Notes: generated by a model from the letters alone, not told the origin. Shown: positions 1 to 8,819, counted from the stretch's first letter. The stretch: 64,000 bases of DNA from Yinghuangia seranimata (GCF_029953285.1 NZ_JASAOI010000006.1:1-64000); one strand, 5' to 3'. Numbers and translations are program-made.

Positions 1-78
1 GCGACTCCCCGGGGGTGCCCTGGGGGCCCCGGCCCGCCCGCCCGGGGGCCCGGGCCCGACGTGCGTCACGGCACGGGT
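1..78. other. GC-rich intergenic edge
   Basis: No gene is supported here. The stretch is dominated by runs of C and G, including overlapping CCCGGG-type palindromes between about 27 and 57, which could form a terminator-like structure beyond the kinase gene that ends at 79. The left edge of the window cuts off the context. Confidence 0.4.
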
Positions 79-1515
79 TCAGTCGCCGCCGGGACGGGTC
101 GCCGTGCCCGGCAGGCGGACGCGGGCCAGGGTGCCGCCGCCCTCGGCCGGCTCCAGGTCGACCGTCCCGCCGCTCTCCGCGACCGCGCGGGCCACGATGG
201 CCAGGCCCAGGCCCGAACCCGGCAGGGCGCGGGCCGAGTCCGAGCGCCAGAACCGCTCGAACACGTACGGCGCGTCCGCCGGGTCGACGCCGGGCCCGCG
301 GTCGCGGACCGTCAACTCGCCTTGTCTCAGCCGTACTTCGATGGTGCCGTCGGGCGGGCCGAACTTGACCGCGTTGTCGAGCAGGTTCAGCGCGGCCCGC
401 TCCAGCGCCGCCTCGTCGCCCCGGACGTACCAGGGTTCGAGGTCGACGTCGAAGACCGTCTCGTGCCCGCGCATCTGGGCGCGCTCGACGGCCTGTTCGA
501 CCGCGGTGTGCAGGGCGGCGACCCCGGTGACGGGTGTCGCGCGGGTCCGCTCGGGGCGGGCCAGCTCCAGCAGGTCCCCGACGAGCCCCGACAGCTCGCG
601 CAGTTGCCCGCGCACGTTGCGCAGCAGCCGCTTCTTGTCGGCGTCCGGGAGCGGACGGCCCTGCTCCTCGCTGCGCAGGAGCAGGTCGGTGTTCGTGCGG
701 AGGCTGGTCAGCGGCGTACGGAGCTCGTGCCCGGCGTCGGCGATCAGGCGCTGCTGGCGTTCACGCGACGCCTTCAACGCGCCGGTCATCGCGTTGAAGG
801 ACGTGCCCAGGCGGGCGATTTCATCCTTGCCCTCGACGGGGATCGTCGTGTCGAGGTCCTCGGTTCTTGCGATGTGCTCGACGACGTCGGTGAGCTGGTC
901 GACCGGCTTGAGCGCGGCACGGGCGACGAGAAGGCCGAGCGTCGCGGCCGCGAGCACCCCGATGCCGGAGACCAGGACGAGGAGCAGGGCCAGGTTGTCG
1001 AGCGAGTTGTCGATGTCCGTCAGCGGGCGGGCGACGGAGACAGCCGCGTTCTGGGTGCTCGGGAATACGCCCGGCTCAGGCACTCCTTCCGGCGGATGCA
1101 GGTTGGACTGGCGGGTGATGACCCGCATGTGCGTGCCGTTCTCGTCCGTGGCGTCGTGAATGGTCTCCTTCAGCTTCCGGTTCGCGACGTCGATGTCCGC
1201 CTGCGAGGCCGGGATCTGGTAGCCGAACGGGTCGGGGCAGACCGTGCCGTTGGCAAGGACGACCTGCACCGTCTGCGCGGTGAAGCCCTTGTCGATGCCC
1301 TGGGGTTGCCGACCGTTCGGCAGGACCTGGCAGGAGTCGTCGGTGAACTTGATGCCCGGCACGCCAGGGGGGACCGCCCGCAACGACGCGTCCATCTGCG
1401 ACATCAGCTGGTCCCGCGTCAGGAACCAGCAGGCCGTCGAGGCCGCCGCCACCGCCAGGGCCACCGCGAGCGCCGTCAGCAGCGCCAGGCGGGCCCGCAG
1501 CGGCATGCGGCGCAT
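79..1515 (-). CDS. Sensor histidine kinase, MprB-like
   Basis: Membrane sensor kinase of 478 residues that should autophosphorylate and pass phosphate to the OmpR-type regulator encoded just upstream. An N-terminal membrane segment follows MRRMPLRAR, then an extracytoplasmic region, a second membrane segment around residues 170-195, a HAMP linker, a HisKA box with the motif DAGHELRTPLTSLR, and a HATPase domain with NLLDNAVKFG (N box) and GSGLGLAIVARAV (G box). The start is set by TGATG overlap with the regulator stop codon, implying translational coupling. Domain order and the neighbouring HtrA-like protease resemble mycobacterial MprAB-PepD, which senses envelope stress. The stimulus here is inferred, not shown. 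Confidence 0.9.
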   Translation of the reverse strand: MRRMPLRARLALLTALAVALAVAAASTACWFLTRDQLMSQMDASLRAVPPGVPGIKFTDDSCQVLPNGRQPQGIDKGFTAQTVQVVLANGTVCPDPFGYQIPASQADIDVANRKLKETIHDATDENGTHMRVITRQSNLHPPEGVPEPGVFPSTQNAAVSVARPLTDIDNSLDNLALLLVLVSGIGVLAAATLGLLVARAALKPVDQLTDVVEHIARTEDLDTTIPVEGKDEIARLGTSFNAMTGALKASRERQQRLIADAGHELRTPLTSLRTNTDLLLRSEEQGRPLPDADKKRLLRNVRGQLRELSGLVGDLLELARPERTRATPVTGVAALHTAVEQAVERAQMRGHETVFDVDLEPWYVRGDEAALERAALNLLDNAVKFGPPDGTIEVRLRQGELTVRDRGPGVDPADAPYVFERFWRSDSARALPGSGLGLAIVARAVAESGGTVDLEPAEGGGTLARVRLPGTATRPGGD

Positions 1516-2249
1516 CACGACGTCCCCGGGTCGCGCAGGACGTAGCCGACGCCGCGCACCGTCTGGACGATGCGGGGCAGGCCGCCGGCCTCGGTCTTGC
1601 GGCGCAGGTACATGACGTACACGTCGAGCGAGTTCGACGACGGCTCGAAGTCGAAGCCCCACACGTTGTGCAGGATCTGCTCGCGGGTGAGCACCTGCTT
1701 CGGGTGGGACAGCAGCAGTTCCAGCAGCGTGTACTCGGTGCGGGTCAGCTCGATCGCGTGCCCCGCGCGGGTGACCTCACGCGAGCGGGTGTCCATCCGC
1801 AGGTCGGCGAACTCCAGGACGCCGCTGTCGGCCGCGTCGCCGGCTCCGGGCCCGGCCATCGAGCTGCGCCGCAGCAACGCCCGCACGCGTGCGAACAGCT
1901 CGTCGAGCTCGAAGGGCTTGACCAGGTAGTCGTCGGCCCCGGCGTCCAGCCCGGTGACCCGGTCGCCGACCGCGTCGCGCGCGGTCAGCATGAGGATCGG
2001 CACGGTCTCGCCGCGCCCGCGCAGCCGGCGCGCGGCGGTGAGGCCGTCCATGCGCGGCATGAGGACGTCGAGGATCACCAGGTCGGGGGTGTCCCGCTCC
2101 ACCGCCTCCAGGGCGGCGAGCCCGTCGGGCGCGAGCAGCACCGTGTAGCCCTCGTACCGCAGACTGCTCTCGAGTGCTTCGCGCACCGCGGGTTCGTCGT
2201 CGACGACCAGCACCTTGGCCGGTGCGCCGCCGTTGGCCGGACTGGTCAT
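1515..2249 (-). CDS. OmpR-family response regulator, MprA-like
   Basis: DNA-binding response regulator of 244 residues. The N-terminal receiver has the usual acidic pair (VDDE), the phosphoacceptor region [13 protein letters not shown] and the conserved Lys in DYLVKPF. The C-terminal winged helix ends with the typical LRRKTEAGG...VRGVGYVL. It is the first gene of a two-gene operon with the kinase, with the stop and next start overlapping as TGATG. An AGGAG lies about 14 bases upstream of the ATG, a rather long spacing. By position it is expected to control the envelope protease encoded at 3161-4240, as MprA does in mycobacteria; this is inference. Confidence 0.92.
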   Translation of the reverse strand: MTSPANGGAPAKVLVVDDEPAVREALESSLRYEGYTVLLAPDGLAALEAVERDTPDLVILDVLMPRMDGLTAARRLRGRGETVPILMLTARDAVGDRVTGLDAGADDYLVKPFELDELFARVRALLRRSSMAGPGAGDAADSGVLEFADLRMDTRSREVTRAGHAIELTRTEYTLLELLLSHPKQVLTREQILHNVWGFDFEPSSNSLDVYVMYLRRKTEAGGLPRIVQTVRGVGYVLRDPGTS

Positions 2250-2584
2250 CGCTTCGTTCCGCTCCTGGTCCTCGGTCGAGTCGGCAGGGTCCGCCCCAAC
2301 GCTGTCATGCCGCCGCGGGGGAGGATGGCAGTGCGCTCGCGGCCTTCGACGTGTCGCCTACTTTGCCGTCCCCCGATGTGACGGGGCTGAGCCTTGTCTG
2401 AAAACCGCATGAGAACGGCAGGCTCGGTCGACCCCCGACCGGATCGTCGCCGCACGTATAGCGCCGCCGGTTGGTGTCGCGCGGGACAATCGGTGAGGTT
2501 GACACCTTTGAGTGCCATGCTGCTGGAACCAGGCGAGCCGCTCCCCGCGCTTGCCAGGGTGATCGCGACGAGAGGAGCCCGACC
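2250..2584. other. Intergenic region between mprA-like and Uma2 genes
   Basis: About 335 bases between divergent genes, expected to hold both promoters. A TTGACA hexamer at 2499-2504 points toward the Uma2 gene, but no convincing -10 follows at 17-18 bases. No repeat family or RNA gene was recognised. Confidence 0.4.
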
Positions 2585-3154
2585 GTGACCACCGCATCGT
2601 GCGGCACTACGTGGGAGTGGTTGCTGGCCGCCTGGGCGAGCCTTGAAGCCCCCGAGGGCAGCAGGGTCGAGATCATCGAGGGGGAGCTCACGGTGTCGCC
2701 GCCGCTCGCGAACCGCCACAACCACGCCGCGCAGGTACTGCACCGGCTTCTGGTCCGGAACACGCCCGAAGAGTGGGGCGTTTACCAGACGCAAGGCATC
2801 ACCGTGCCGGCGATTGAAGGCTTGTTCGTTCCCGATCTGCTGGTCTACCCGGTGGACGAGGTGCCGGCGCGCGGGTACTCCGCACCCGCCGAGCACGCGC
2901 TGCTCGTCGTCGAGATCACCTCGCCGGGCAATCCGCAGCATGATCGGAAGACCAAGGTCTGGGGCTACGCGCACGGTCCCGTGCCGCTGTACCTCCTCAT
3001 TGACGCGTTCGATCCGCTCGGACCTGCGGCGACTCTGCACGCGGACCCACGCGGCGGGGCGCATCAGCAGGTCAGCCGGGTACCGTTCGGCGGAAAGATC
3101 GTGCTCCCCGGCCCGTTCGACCTGGAGGTCGACACCGGGCTCTTCGCCGACTGA
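2585..3154 (+). CDS. Uma2-family (DUF820) putative endonuclease
   Basis: Protein of 189 residues with the restriction-endonuclease-like fold typical of Uma2/DUF820. Visible features are an EIIEGELTVSPPLANRHN segment near residue 30, the acidic VPDLLVYP motif and VVEITSPGN followed by DRKTKVWGYA, together the D...ExK-like active-site pattern. The GTG start at 2585 is chosen because AGGAG lies about 10 bases upstream and earlier in-frame codons encode unrelated sequence. The biological role of these proteins is unsettled, and actinomycetes usually carry many copies. It converges on the protease gene with only 6 bases between stop codons. Confidence 0.85.
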   Translation: MTTASCGTTWEWLLAAWASLEAPEGSRVEIIEGELTVSPPLANRHNHAAQVLHRLLVRNTPEEWGVYQTQGITVPAIEGLFVPDLLVYPVDEVPARGYSAPAEHALLVVEITSPGNPQHDRKTKVWGYAHGPVPLYLLIDAFDPLGPAATLHADPRGGAHQQVSRVPFGGKIVLPGPFDLEVDTGLFAD

Positions 3155-3160
3155 CGCCGC

Positions 3161-4240
3161 TCAGGCGGTCACCGCGCCGTTCGTGAGGGTGCTGATCAGT
3201 GCCTTCACCTGGTTGACCGGAATGGCGAAGCCGAGCCCGACGCTGCCCGCGTCGGAGCCGAGGGCTCCCGAAGTCGGCGAGTAGATGGCCGAGTTGAGGC
3301 CGATCACGCGGCCGCTCATGTCGAGGAGGGGCCCGCCGGAGTTGCCGGGGTTGATGGACGCGTCGGTCTGGATCGCCTTGTAGGTGGTGGTGTCGGAGGA
3401 CGAACGGGTCGGGCTGAAGGGGTAGTTCGACCCGGTGTCGTCGGACACCTTCACCTCGCGGTTGAGCGCGCTGACGATGCCGGACGTCACGGTCCCGGTG
3501 AGCCCTTCCGGCGAGCCGATGGCGACGACTTGGTCGCCGACGGCCACGGTGTCGGAGTCGCCGAGCGTGGCGGCCTTGAGCCCGCTGACGCCCTTGGCCT
3601 GGACGACCGCGAGGTCGCTGGCGCTGTCGGTGCCGAGGACGGTGGCGTCCACGGTGCGGCCGTCGGAGAGGGTGACGGTCAGCGTGCCGTTGGCGGCGTT
3701 GTCGACGACGTGGGCGTTGGTGAGGATCTTGCCGTCGGACGTGAGGACGACGCCCGACCCGGTGCCGGTGCCCTGCCGGGTCTCGACCGTCACCTCGACG
3801 ACGCTCGGCGAGACGGCCGCGGCCACCGCGGAGACGCCGGTGAGGGCCTTGTCGCTGACGGACTGGACGGGCGCCGCGCCCGAGGCGGACACGGTCGCGG
3901 TGACGGAGGAGTCGTCGAGGCCCGCGCCGATGAACCCGCCCGCCACCCCGCCGACCAGCCCGGCGCCGACGGCCGCCGCGACGAGGACGGCAACGGCTCG
4001 GCGCGCCCGAGGCCGGGCCCGGGGAGTGGGCGGCGGGAGAGGCGACGGCGTCGGCCCGTCCGCGGGAGGCTCGCCGCCACCGCCGTCGGTGGCCGGATCC
4101 GGCGGCTGGATGTGGAAGAGCGGGGGCTGCGGGTCGGCTCCGGGCCGCGGCTCGTGTCCGGGCTGCTCCCCGTACCCCGTCCACGGCTCGGGCCCGGGCC
4201 GCTCGGGGTCCGGCTGAGGTGTCATCGGTGTCGTATCCAT
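3161..4240 (-). CDS. HtrA-like membrane-anchored serine protease lacking PDZ
   Basis: Trypsin-like protease of 359 residues. The first 95 or so residues are Pro-rich and cytoplasmic, followed by one membrane helix (AVLVAAAVGAGLVGGVAGG), then the protease domain outside the membrane. The catalytic triad reads His177 (NAHVVD), Asp209 (SDLAVV) and Ser301 (NPGNSGGPL). HtrA/DegP proteins normally continue into one or two PDZ domains; here the chain ends 58 residues after the Ser, so no PDZ is present. It sits next to the MprAB-like system, matching the mycobacterial mprAB-pepD arrangement, which suggests envelope protein quality control. ATG at 4240 is used; a second ATG at 4225 is possible. Confidence 0.9.
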   Translation of the reverse strand: MDTTPMTPQPDPERPGPEPWTGYGEQPGHEPRPGADPQPPLFHIQPPDPATDGGGGEPPADGPTPSPLPPPTPRARPRARRAVAVLVAAAVGAGLVGGVAGGFIGAGLDDSSVTATVSASGAAPVQSVSDKALTGVSAVAAAVSPSVVEVTVETRQGTGTGSGVVLTSDGKILTNAHVVDNAANGTLTVTLSDGRTVDATVLGTDSASDLAVVQAKGVSGLKAATLGDSDTVAVGDQVVAIGSPEGLTGTVTSGIVSALNREVKVSDDTGSNYPFSPTRSSSDTTTYKAIQTDASINPGNSGGPLLDMSGRVIGLNSAIYSPTSGALGSDAGSVGLGFAIPVNQVKALISTLTNGAVTA

Positions 4241-4297
4241 GCCCACCACGCTCCGCCCGCTTTCTGAGAAAGCCCTGAGGGCGGCATGAATCGTCCC

Positions 4298-4327
4298 TTG
4301 ACCCTTGTAGGGGCCGGTGGCTAAATC
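4298..4327 (+). promoter_or_regulatory. Possible promoter for the alcohol dehydrogenase operon
   Basis: TTGACC at 4298-4303 is followed after 17-18 bases by CTAAAT/TAAATC at 4321-4327, about 65 bases before the ADH start. The -35 is good and the -10 is moderate. Confidence 0.35.
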
Positions 4328-4390
4328 GGAGCCGGTCGGCGGGGGATCACCTCGCCGTGCCGCGCTCCGAGCCGCTTTGAGGAGATGTAC

Positions 4391-5497
4391 ATGCGCGCGA
4401 TCCTGCACACCGACAAGGGCGTCGAGATACGGGACGATGTGGAGGTCCGCGACCCCGAGGCCGGCGAGGTGCTGGTGCGGATCGCCGCGACGGGCGTGTG
4501 CCACAGCGACGTGAGCGTGCTGGAAGGCGTCATCGAGTGGCCGGCCCCCGCGGTGCTGGGGCACGAGGGCGCGGGTGTCGTCGAGAAGGTCGGCGCCGGG
4601 GTCACCGCGGTCAAGCCGGGCGACCACGTGGTGATCACGACGATCGCGGCGTGCGGCATGTGCCGGTACTGCCAGACCGGGCACCCGAACCGCTGCCGCC
4701 AGACGCTGGGCAACCGCAGCACGCCGTTCTCGGTCGGCGGCGAGCCGGTGTGGAACTTCGCGGGGGCGTCGACGTACGCGGAGCTGACGCTGGTCAAGGA
4801 GATCCAGTGCGTCACGATCCCCGACGACGTGCCGCTGACCTCCGCCTGCCTCGTGCCGTGCGGCGTCGTGACGGGAGCGGGCGCCGTCCTGAACCGCGCC
4901 AACGTGCTGCCGGGGCAGACCGCCGCGGTGATCGGCCTCGGCGGCGTGGGCCTCGCCGCCGTGCAGGCGCTGCGCCTCAAGGGCGCGGGCCGCGTGGTGG
5001 GCGTGGACACGGTGCCCGGCAAGTTCGACCTGGCGCGGCAGTTCGGGGCGACCGACTTCGTGCAGGCCGGCCGGGGCGTGGACGTCGCCGACGAGATCCG
5101 CACGCTGTTCCCGTACAGCGAGACCCAGAAGGTCGGCACGTTCGGCGCGGGCGGCGTGGACTGGATCTTCGAGTGCACGGGCGTCCCGGCGGTGCTGGAG
5201 AACGCGATGGAGGCGCTCGACTGGGGCGGCACCCTGATCGCCGTCGGCCAGCCGTCGCAGACCGCGACCGCCAGCATCCGCATCGCGAATCTCCTGCAAT
5301 GCGACCGCGGCATTCTCGGTACGCGCGCGGGCGGCGTGCGGCCGCACGAGGACATCCGCGCGATCGTGGAGCTTTACCGGCAGGGGAAGTTCGATCTGGA
5401 CGCCTTGGTGTCCAAGGTTTACCCGTCGGACGGATTCCATGACGTGCTCGACGACATGCACGCGGGCCGAATCGCGCGCGGCGTGCTGGCTTTCTGA
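4391..5497 (+). CDS. Zinc-dependent alcohol dehydrogenase (MDR family)
   Basis: Medium-chain dehydrogenase of 368 residues that oxidises an alcohol or reduces an aldehyde with a nicotinamide cofactor. Catalytic zinc ligands appear as GVCHSD and GHEGAG, the structural zinc site as the four Cys in CGMCRYCQTGHPNRC, and the nucleotide fold as GLGGVGLAAVQ. It most resembles the class III/mycothiol or NDMA-dependent actinobacterial group; the substrate cannot be read. GGAG at 4381-4384 is 6 bases before ATG 4391 but touches the alternative ATG at 4385, so 4391 is preferred. The cyclase-family gene follows after 35 bases, probably in the same operon. Confidence 0.9.
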   Translation: MRAILHTDKGVEIRDDVEVRDPEAGEVLVRIAATGVCHSDVSVLEGVIEWPAPAVLGHEGAGVVEKVGAGVTAVKPGDHVVITTIAACGMCRYCQTGHPNRCRQTLGNRSTPFSVGGEPVWNFAGASTYAELTLVKEIQCVTIPDDVPLTSACLVPCGVVTGAGAVLNRANVLPGQTAAVIGLGGVGLAAVQALRLKGAGRVVGVDTVPGKFDLARQFGATDFVQAGRGVDVADEIRTLFPYSETQKVGTFGAGGVDWIFECTGVPAVLENAMEALDWGGTLIAVGQPSQTATASIRIANLLQCDRGILGTRAGGVRPHEDIRAIVELYRQGKFDLDALVSKVYPSDGFHDVLDDMHAGRIARGVLAF

Positions 5498-5532
5498 CCC
5501 GGCTTCGGACAGCTTCTGACGAGAGGACCGGA

Positions 5533-6471
5533 ATGGCTGAGCAGGCGGTCGGCGGCACGGTAGGCGGCACGGTGGGCAACTGGGGCCGGTGGGGCGAGGA
5601 GGACGAGCGCGGCGCGCTGAACCTGATCGAGCCGAAGGGCGTGCTGGCCGCGGCGCACGAGGTGCGGACCGGGCAGGCGTACGCGCTGGGCCTGCCGATC
5701 CAGCGGGAGGGCGCGCCGATCTTCGAGTACCGGGGCGCGCCGCAGCGGCTGACGCTGACGAGCCAGACCGACAACCAGTTCGAGGACTTCCCGGGCGGCA
5801 AGGAGGTCGGCGCGAACGAGGACGTGCTGGTCATCGCGTCGCACAGCATCACGCACATGGACGCGCTGTGCCACGTGCAGCACCGCGGCCGGTTCTACAA
5901 CGGGTTCGACGCGAACACGTTCCGCTCGCACACGGGCGCGGGCCGGTGCGGCATCGAGAAGCTCGGCGCGTTCGCGGTGCGCGCCGTGCTGCTCGACCTG
6001 CCGGCGTACAAGGGCGTCGACTTCCTGGAGCCGGGCTACACGGTCACGCGCGCCGACCTCGAGGGCTGCGCCGAGGCGCAGGGCGTCGAGGTGCGGGCGG
6101 GGGACGCGCTGCTGCTGCGCACCGGCCACCTGGACAACTTCCGGGCGGAGACGGCGGCGGGCCGTGAGGTGCCGTTCGCGCAGGCCGGTATCGGGCTGGA
6201 CGCCGTGTCGTTCGTCAGGGACCACGACATCGCGCTGGTCGGGGCGGACAACAGCGCGATCGAGGTGATCCCGTTCGACAACGAGACGTTCCTGTCGGTG
6301 CACATCGCACTGCTCGTGGAGTCGGGTGTGCCGCTGCTGGAGCACCTGTGGCTGACCGATCTGGCGCGCGGAATGGCGGACGCGGGCACGTACGCGTGCC
6401 TGCTGACCGTGACCCCGCTGCCGGTGACCGGGGCAACCGGTAGCCCTATCAACCCGGTTGCCATTGTCTGA
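5533..6471 (+). CDS. Cyclase-family metal-dependent hydrolase
   Basis: Protein of 312 residues of the cyclase/kynurenine-formamidase-like family (PF04199 type). The metal-binding signature is HSITHMDALCH near residue 105, followed by the usual DTGDALLLRTGH-like segment, here AGDALLLRTGHLDN. Members hydrolyse amides or lactones such as N-formylkynurenine or isatin. GAGAGG lies about 7 bases before the ATG. Being co-directional and close to the ADH suggests a shared small-molecule catabolic pathway, substrate unknown. Confidence 0.85.
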   Translation: MAEQAVGGTVGGTVGNWGRWGEEDERGALNLIEPKGVLAAAHEVRTGQAYALGLPIQREGAPIFEYRGAPQRLTLTSQTDNQFEDFPGGKEVGANEDVLVIASHSITHMDALCHVQHRGRFYNGFDANTFRSHTGAGRCGIEKLGAFAVRAVLLDLPAYKGVDFLEPGYTVTRADLEGCAEAQGVEVRAGDALLLRTGHLDNFRAETAAGREVPFAQAGIGLDAVSFVRDHDIALVGADNSAIEVIPFDNETFLSVHIALLVESGVPLLEHLWLTDLARGMADAGTYACLLTVTPLPVTGATGSPINPVAIV

Positions 6472-6636
6472 TCTCTTTCCCGGTGCCATAGTTTCGGGCA
6501 CGGAATAGGCGCTTCGGCGTCGTCCGGGTCTGGCCGTCTCGGTCTCGTTTCCTCCGTCGGGACCGAGGCGGCCGCCGACTTACATCGAGGACGATTACAG
6601 TGCTCGGTGTAACGTTGTGGAAATCGGAATATTAAA

Positions 6637-6649
6637 TTGACGAAGTCAA
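6637..6649. promoter_or_regulatory. Probable MarR operator, TTGAC-N3-GTCAA
   Basis: Perfect inverted repeat TTGACGAAGTCAA, 19 bases before the marR start and lying at the -35 position of its promoter. The same repeat occurs at 8874-8886 between the SDR and hydratase genes. An autoregulatory operator is the simplest reading. Confidence 0.65.
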
Positions 6650-6653
6650 GTAC

Positions 6654-6670
6654 TGATACGATGGCATCGT
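6654..6670 (+). promoter_or_regulatory. Extended -10 promoter and palindrome at marR start
   Basis: TGA-TACGAT at 6654-6662 matches an extended -10 box and places transcription start at about the GTG at 6669, so the mRNA is probably leaderless. The perfect palindrome ACGATGGCATCGT (6658-6670) overlaps the box and the start codon and could be a second repressor contact. Confidence 0.45.
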
Positions 6671-7148
6671 GAACTCCACCGACAATGTCGAGGCGATCCA
6701 GCGGGCGCTGGAAGCCCTCCTGCGGCGGCACGCCAGCCGCCGCGTCTACGCACGCCAGGCGGCGGTCGCCGGGGCCACCATCTCGCAGCCGGCGTACGTG
6801 CTGCTGCGCCGGGTCAAGAAGGCCGGGCCGCTGCCGATGGGTGAGCTCGCCCGGCTGACCAACATGGACCCGGGCGCCACCGCGCGCCAGGTCGGGCAGC
6901 TGGAGCGCGAGGGCTACGTCAAGCGCTCGCCGAGCCCCGACGACGGCCGGGTCAGCCTCGTCTCGCTGACCCCGCGCGGCGACGCCGTGCGCCGCCGGCT
7001 CACCTCGGTGATGGACCAGCACCTCAGCGAGATGCTGTCGAAGTGGAGCGACACCGACCGCGCGGCGTTCGCCGAGCTCCTCAACCGCTTCGTCGAGGAC
7101 ATGGCGGCCACCGAGCTGCACGGCACCGTCGAGGACGAGACCGCCTAG
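6669..7148 (+). CDS. MarR-family transcriptional regulator
   Basis: Winged-helix repressor of 159 residues. The recognition region reads MGELARLTNMDPGATARQVGQ, followed by a beta-wing SPSPDDGRVSLVSLTPRG with the conserved D-x-R of MarR proteins. GTG 6669 is the only plausible start, since the ATG at 6661 is stopped after three codons. The promoter looks leaderless. MarR proteins usually bind short inverted repeats and release DNA on binding a phenolic or lipophilic ligand. The shared TTGAC-N3-GTCAA sites predict control of itself and of the SDR and hydratase/oxidoreductase units. Confidence 0.9.
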   Translation: MNSTDNVEAIQRALEALLRRHASRRVYARQAAVAGATISQPAYVLLRRVKKAGPLPMGELARLTNMDPGATARQVGQLEREGYVKRSPSPDDGRVSLVSLTPRGDAVRRRLTSVMDQHLSEMLSKWSDTDRAAFAELLNRFVEDMAATELHGTVEDETA

Positions 7149-7201
7149 GGCGGCGCCGGCGCGCCTCCTTCGCGCTGACGCGCCTGATTCGCTCCCACCG
7201 C

Positions 7202-7232
7202 CCCGGGCCCGGAACGCTTTCCCGGGCCCGGG
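7202..7232. terminator. Bidirectional terminator hairpin
   Basis: CCCGGGCCCGG (7202-7212), a 9-base loop, then CCGGGCCCGGG (7222-7232) form a perfect 11-bp stem between the convergent marR and lectin genes. There is no U-tract, as is common in high-GC actinomycetes. Confidence 0.6.
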
Positions 7233-7262
7233 TTCCGGCATGCCCGGAGTGCCGGGCTCAGG

Positions 7263-7763
7263 TCACGTCCACCAGTAGGCACCGGGCTGGCGCACGCAGT
7301 CCCACTGCTGTACGCGCGCTCCGTCCCACGTCGCCGAGTTCTCCACCTCGAGGCACTTCCCGCTGTTCGCGTTCACGTACACCGGGCCGCGGATGTCGCC
7401 GTTGTACAGGAACCACTTCGAGCCGGGCTGACCCTTGCAGGTCCACTGCTGCACCCGCGCGCCGTTCGCCGTCAAGAAGTTCTCGACCTCGAGGCACTTG
7501 CCGTCGTAGTTGCGCAGCTCGAACTCGCCGTCGTCGCTGGTGTAGATCTTCCGCCACAGGGCGCCGGTCTGGCCCTTGCAGGCCCACTGCTGGGCGCGCG
7601 CCCCGTTGCTGCCCGAACTGTTCTCGATCTCCAGGCACTTGCTGCTGTTGCCGTTGTAGATGGGCTGCCAGGTGACCGACCCGGCCTGCGCCGACGCCGT
7701 CCCGCTGAACAGCATGAGCCCGGACAGCGTCGTGGCCAGGGTGGTCAGGCGTACTGCCTTCAT
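7263..7763 (-). CDS. Secreted ricin-type beta-trefoil lectin
   Basis: Small secreted carbohydrate-binding protein of 166 residues. A signal peptide covers about the first 25 residues (MKAVRLTTLATTLSGLMLF, cleavage near ASA-QA). The rest is one beta-trefoil with three repeats, each carrying a KCLE(I/V)EN strand, an N-GARxQQW turn (QxW motif) and a paired Cys. There is no attached enzyme domain, whereas such lectins are often fused to glycosidases. It probably binds polysaccharide or glycoprotein outside the cell. An inverted repeat at 7838-7896 lies upstream. Confidence 0.88.
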   Translation of the reverse strand: MKAVRLTTLATTLSGLMLFSGTASAQAGSVTWQPIYNGNSSKCLEIENSSGSNGARAQQWACKGQTGALWRKIYTSDDGEFELRNYDGKCLEVENFLTANGARVQQWTCKGQPGSKWFLYNGDIRGPVYVNANSGKCLEVENSATWDGARVQQWDCVRQPGAYWWT

Positions 7764-7837
7764 CGTGCGGAGTCCCCTTGCTCGTCGGACGGGCCCGGTT
7801 GCCGGGCCGTCTCGGGGTGCGAGCGTAGGAACGCGAT

Positions 7838-7896
7838 GTGCCGCGAAGCTGTCCTGTTCGCGCGGGAGTTCCGCGTGATGGGCGGCTTCGCGGCAC
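7838..7896. repeat. 12-bp inverted repeat upstream of lectin gene
   Basis: GTGCCGCGAAGC (7838-7849) and GCTTCGCGGCAC (7885-7896) are perfect inverted copies separated by 35 bases. It may be the terminator of the SDR gene or an operator or looped leader of the lectin gene; the sequence does not decide. Confidence 0.5.
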
Positions 7897-8003
7897 CTTT
7901 CGTGCGGCGTCCCGGCGGCGTTGCCCGGGTGTTCTCCGGGAGTTGGCCGGGGACCTGAACCCGAGCCCGAGCGGACGTCGGGCGGGGCTCGGGCCGCGGG
8001 GCG

Positions 8004-8819
8004 TCAGGCCAGGCCGGAGAAGTCGAGGTTGCCCACGGTCAGGCCGGCGTTGAAGCCGCCGTCGAGGTTGATGTTCACGCCGTTGATGAACGCCGAGGCG
8101 TCGGCGCCCAGGAAGGCCAGGCCGAGCGCGACGTCGCGGCCGGTGGCCAGGCGGCCGTTGCCCTGCGAGACGTTCCAGTCGATGACCTTGTCGCTCATCG
8201 TCTTGCGGAAGTCCGGCAGCAGCGGGGTGTCGATCGGCGACGGGCAGATGCTGTTGACGCGCAGGCCCTTGCCGGCCGCGGTGCGCGCGTAGTGCATCGT
8301 GTAGACCTGCACGATCTCCTTGGAGTAGGAGTACGCGTCGACCTCGCGCGAGGCCAGCTCGGCCTGCGCCTCGTCCCAGCCGTCGATCGCGATGAGCGCC
8401 TTGATGTCCTCGAGGTGCGGCGCCCAGCCGAAGCCCGCGATCGAGGCGGTGTTGACGATCGCCGCTCCGGACGACAGCGTGCCGTTCTCGACGAGCGCCT
8501 CGGTGAGGCGGCGCAGGCCCAGGTAGTTGATGCCGAAGACGACCGGCGCCGGGAGCGTTCCGGCGACGCCCGCGTTGTTGAACAGCGCGTGCACCGGGCC
8601 GTCGGCGGTGATCTCGGCGATCGCGGCGTCGATCGAGGCCGCGTCGTTGAGGTCGGTCTGGATGAACTTCTGCGCCGACCCGGTCGGCTCCTTGATGTCC
8701 AGCACCGTGATGTGCTCGGCACCGAGCTCGGTCAGCAGCTCGACGAGGGCCGCGCCCACGCCCGAGAAGCCGCCGGTGACGACGACGCGCTTGCCTTCGT
8801 AGCTGAACGGGCTGGTCAT
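8004..8819 (-). CDS. Short-chain dehydrogenase, 3-alpha-hydroxysteroid type
   Basis: NAD(P)-dependent oxidoreductase of 271 residues. It has the glycine motif TGGFSGVG, NNAGVAG, the catalytic Ser in NTASIAG and the YxxxK pair in YSYSK. A roughly 30-residue insertion between the Ser strand and the Tyr helix (APHLEDIKALIAIDGWDEAQ) is typical of 3-alpha-hydroxysteroid dehydrogenase/carbonyl reductases of the HsdA type. GAGGAG sits 7 bases before the ATG at 8819; an in-frame upstream ATG at 8870 lacks such a site. It is transcribed divergently from the hydratase with the shared TTGAC-N3-GTCAA operator between them. The true substrate is unknown. Confidence 0.85.
   Translation of the reverse strand: MTSPFSYEGKRVVVTGGFSGVGAALVELLTELGAEHITVLDIKEPTGSAQKFIQTDLNDAASIDAAIAEITADGPVHALFNNAGVAGTLPAPVVFGINYLGLRRLTEALVENGTLSSGAAIVNTASIAGFGWAPHLEDIKALIAIDGWDEAQAELASREVDAYSYSKEIVQVYTMHYARTAAGKGLRVNSICPSPIDTPLLPDFRKTMSDKVIDWNVSQGNGRLATGRDVALGLAFLGADASAFINGVNINLDGGFNAGLTVGNLDFSGLA

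Noticed and set aside
61-1545. Long plus-strand open frame opposite the sensor kinase
   Set aside because: The Arg/Val/Ala-rich product lacks motifs, and the minus strand has a complete histidine kinase in register.
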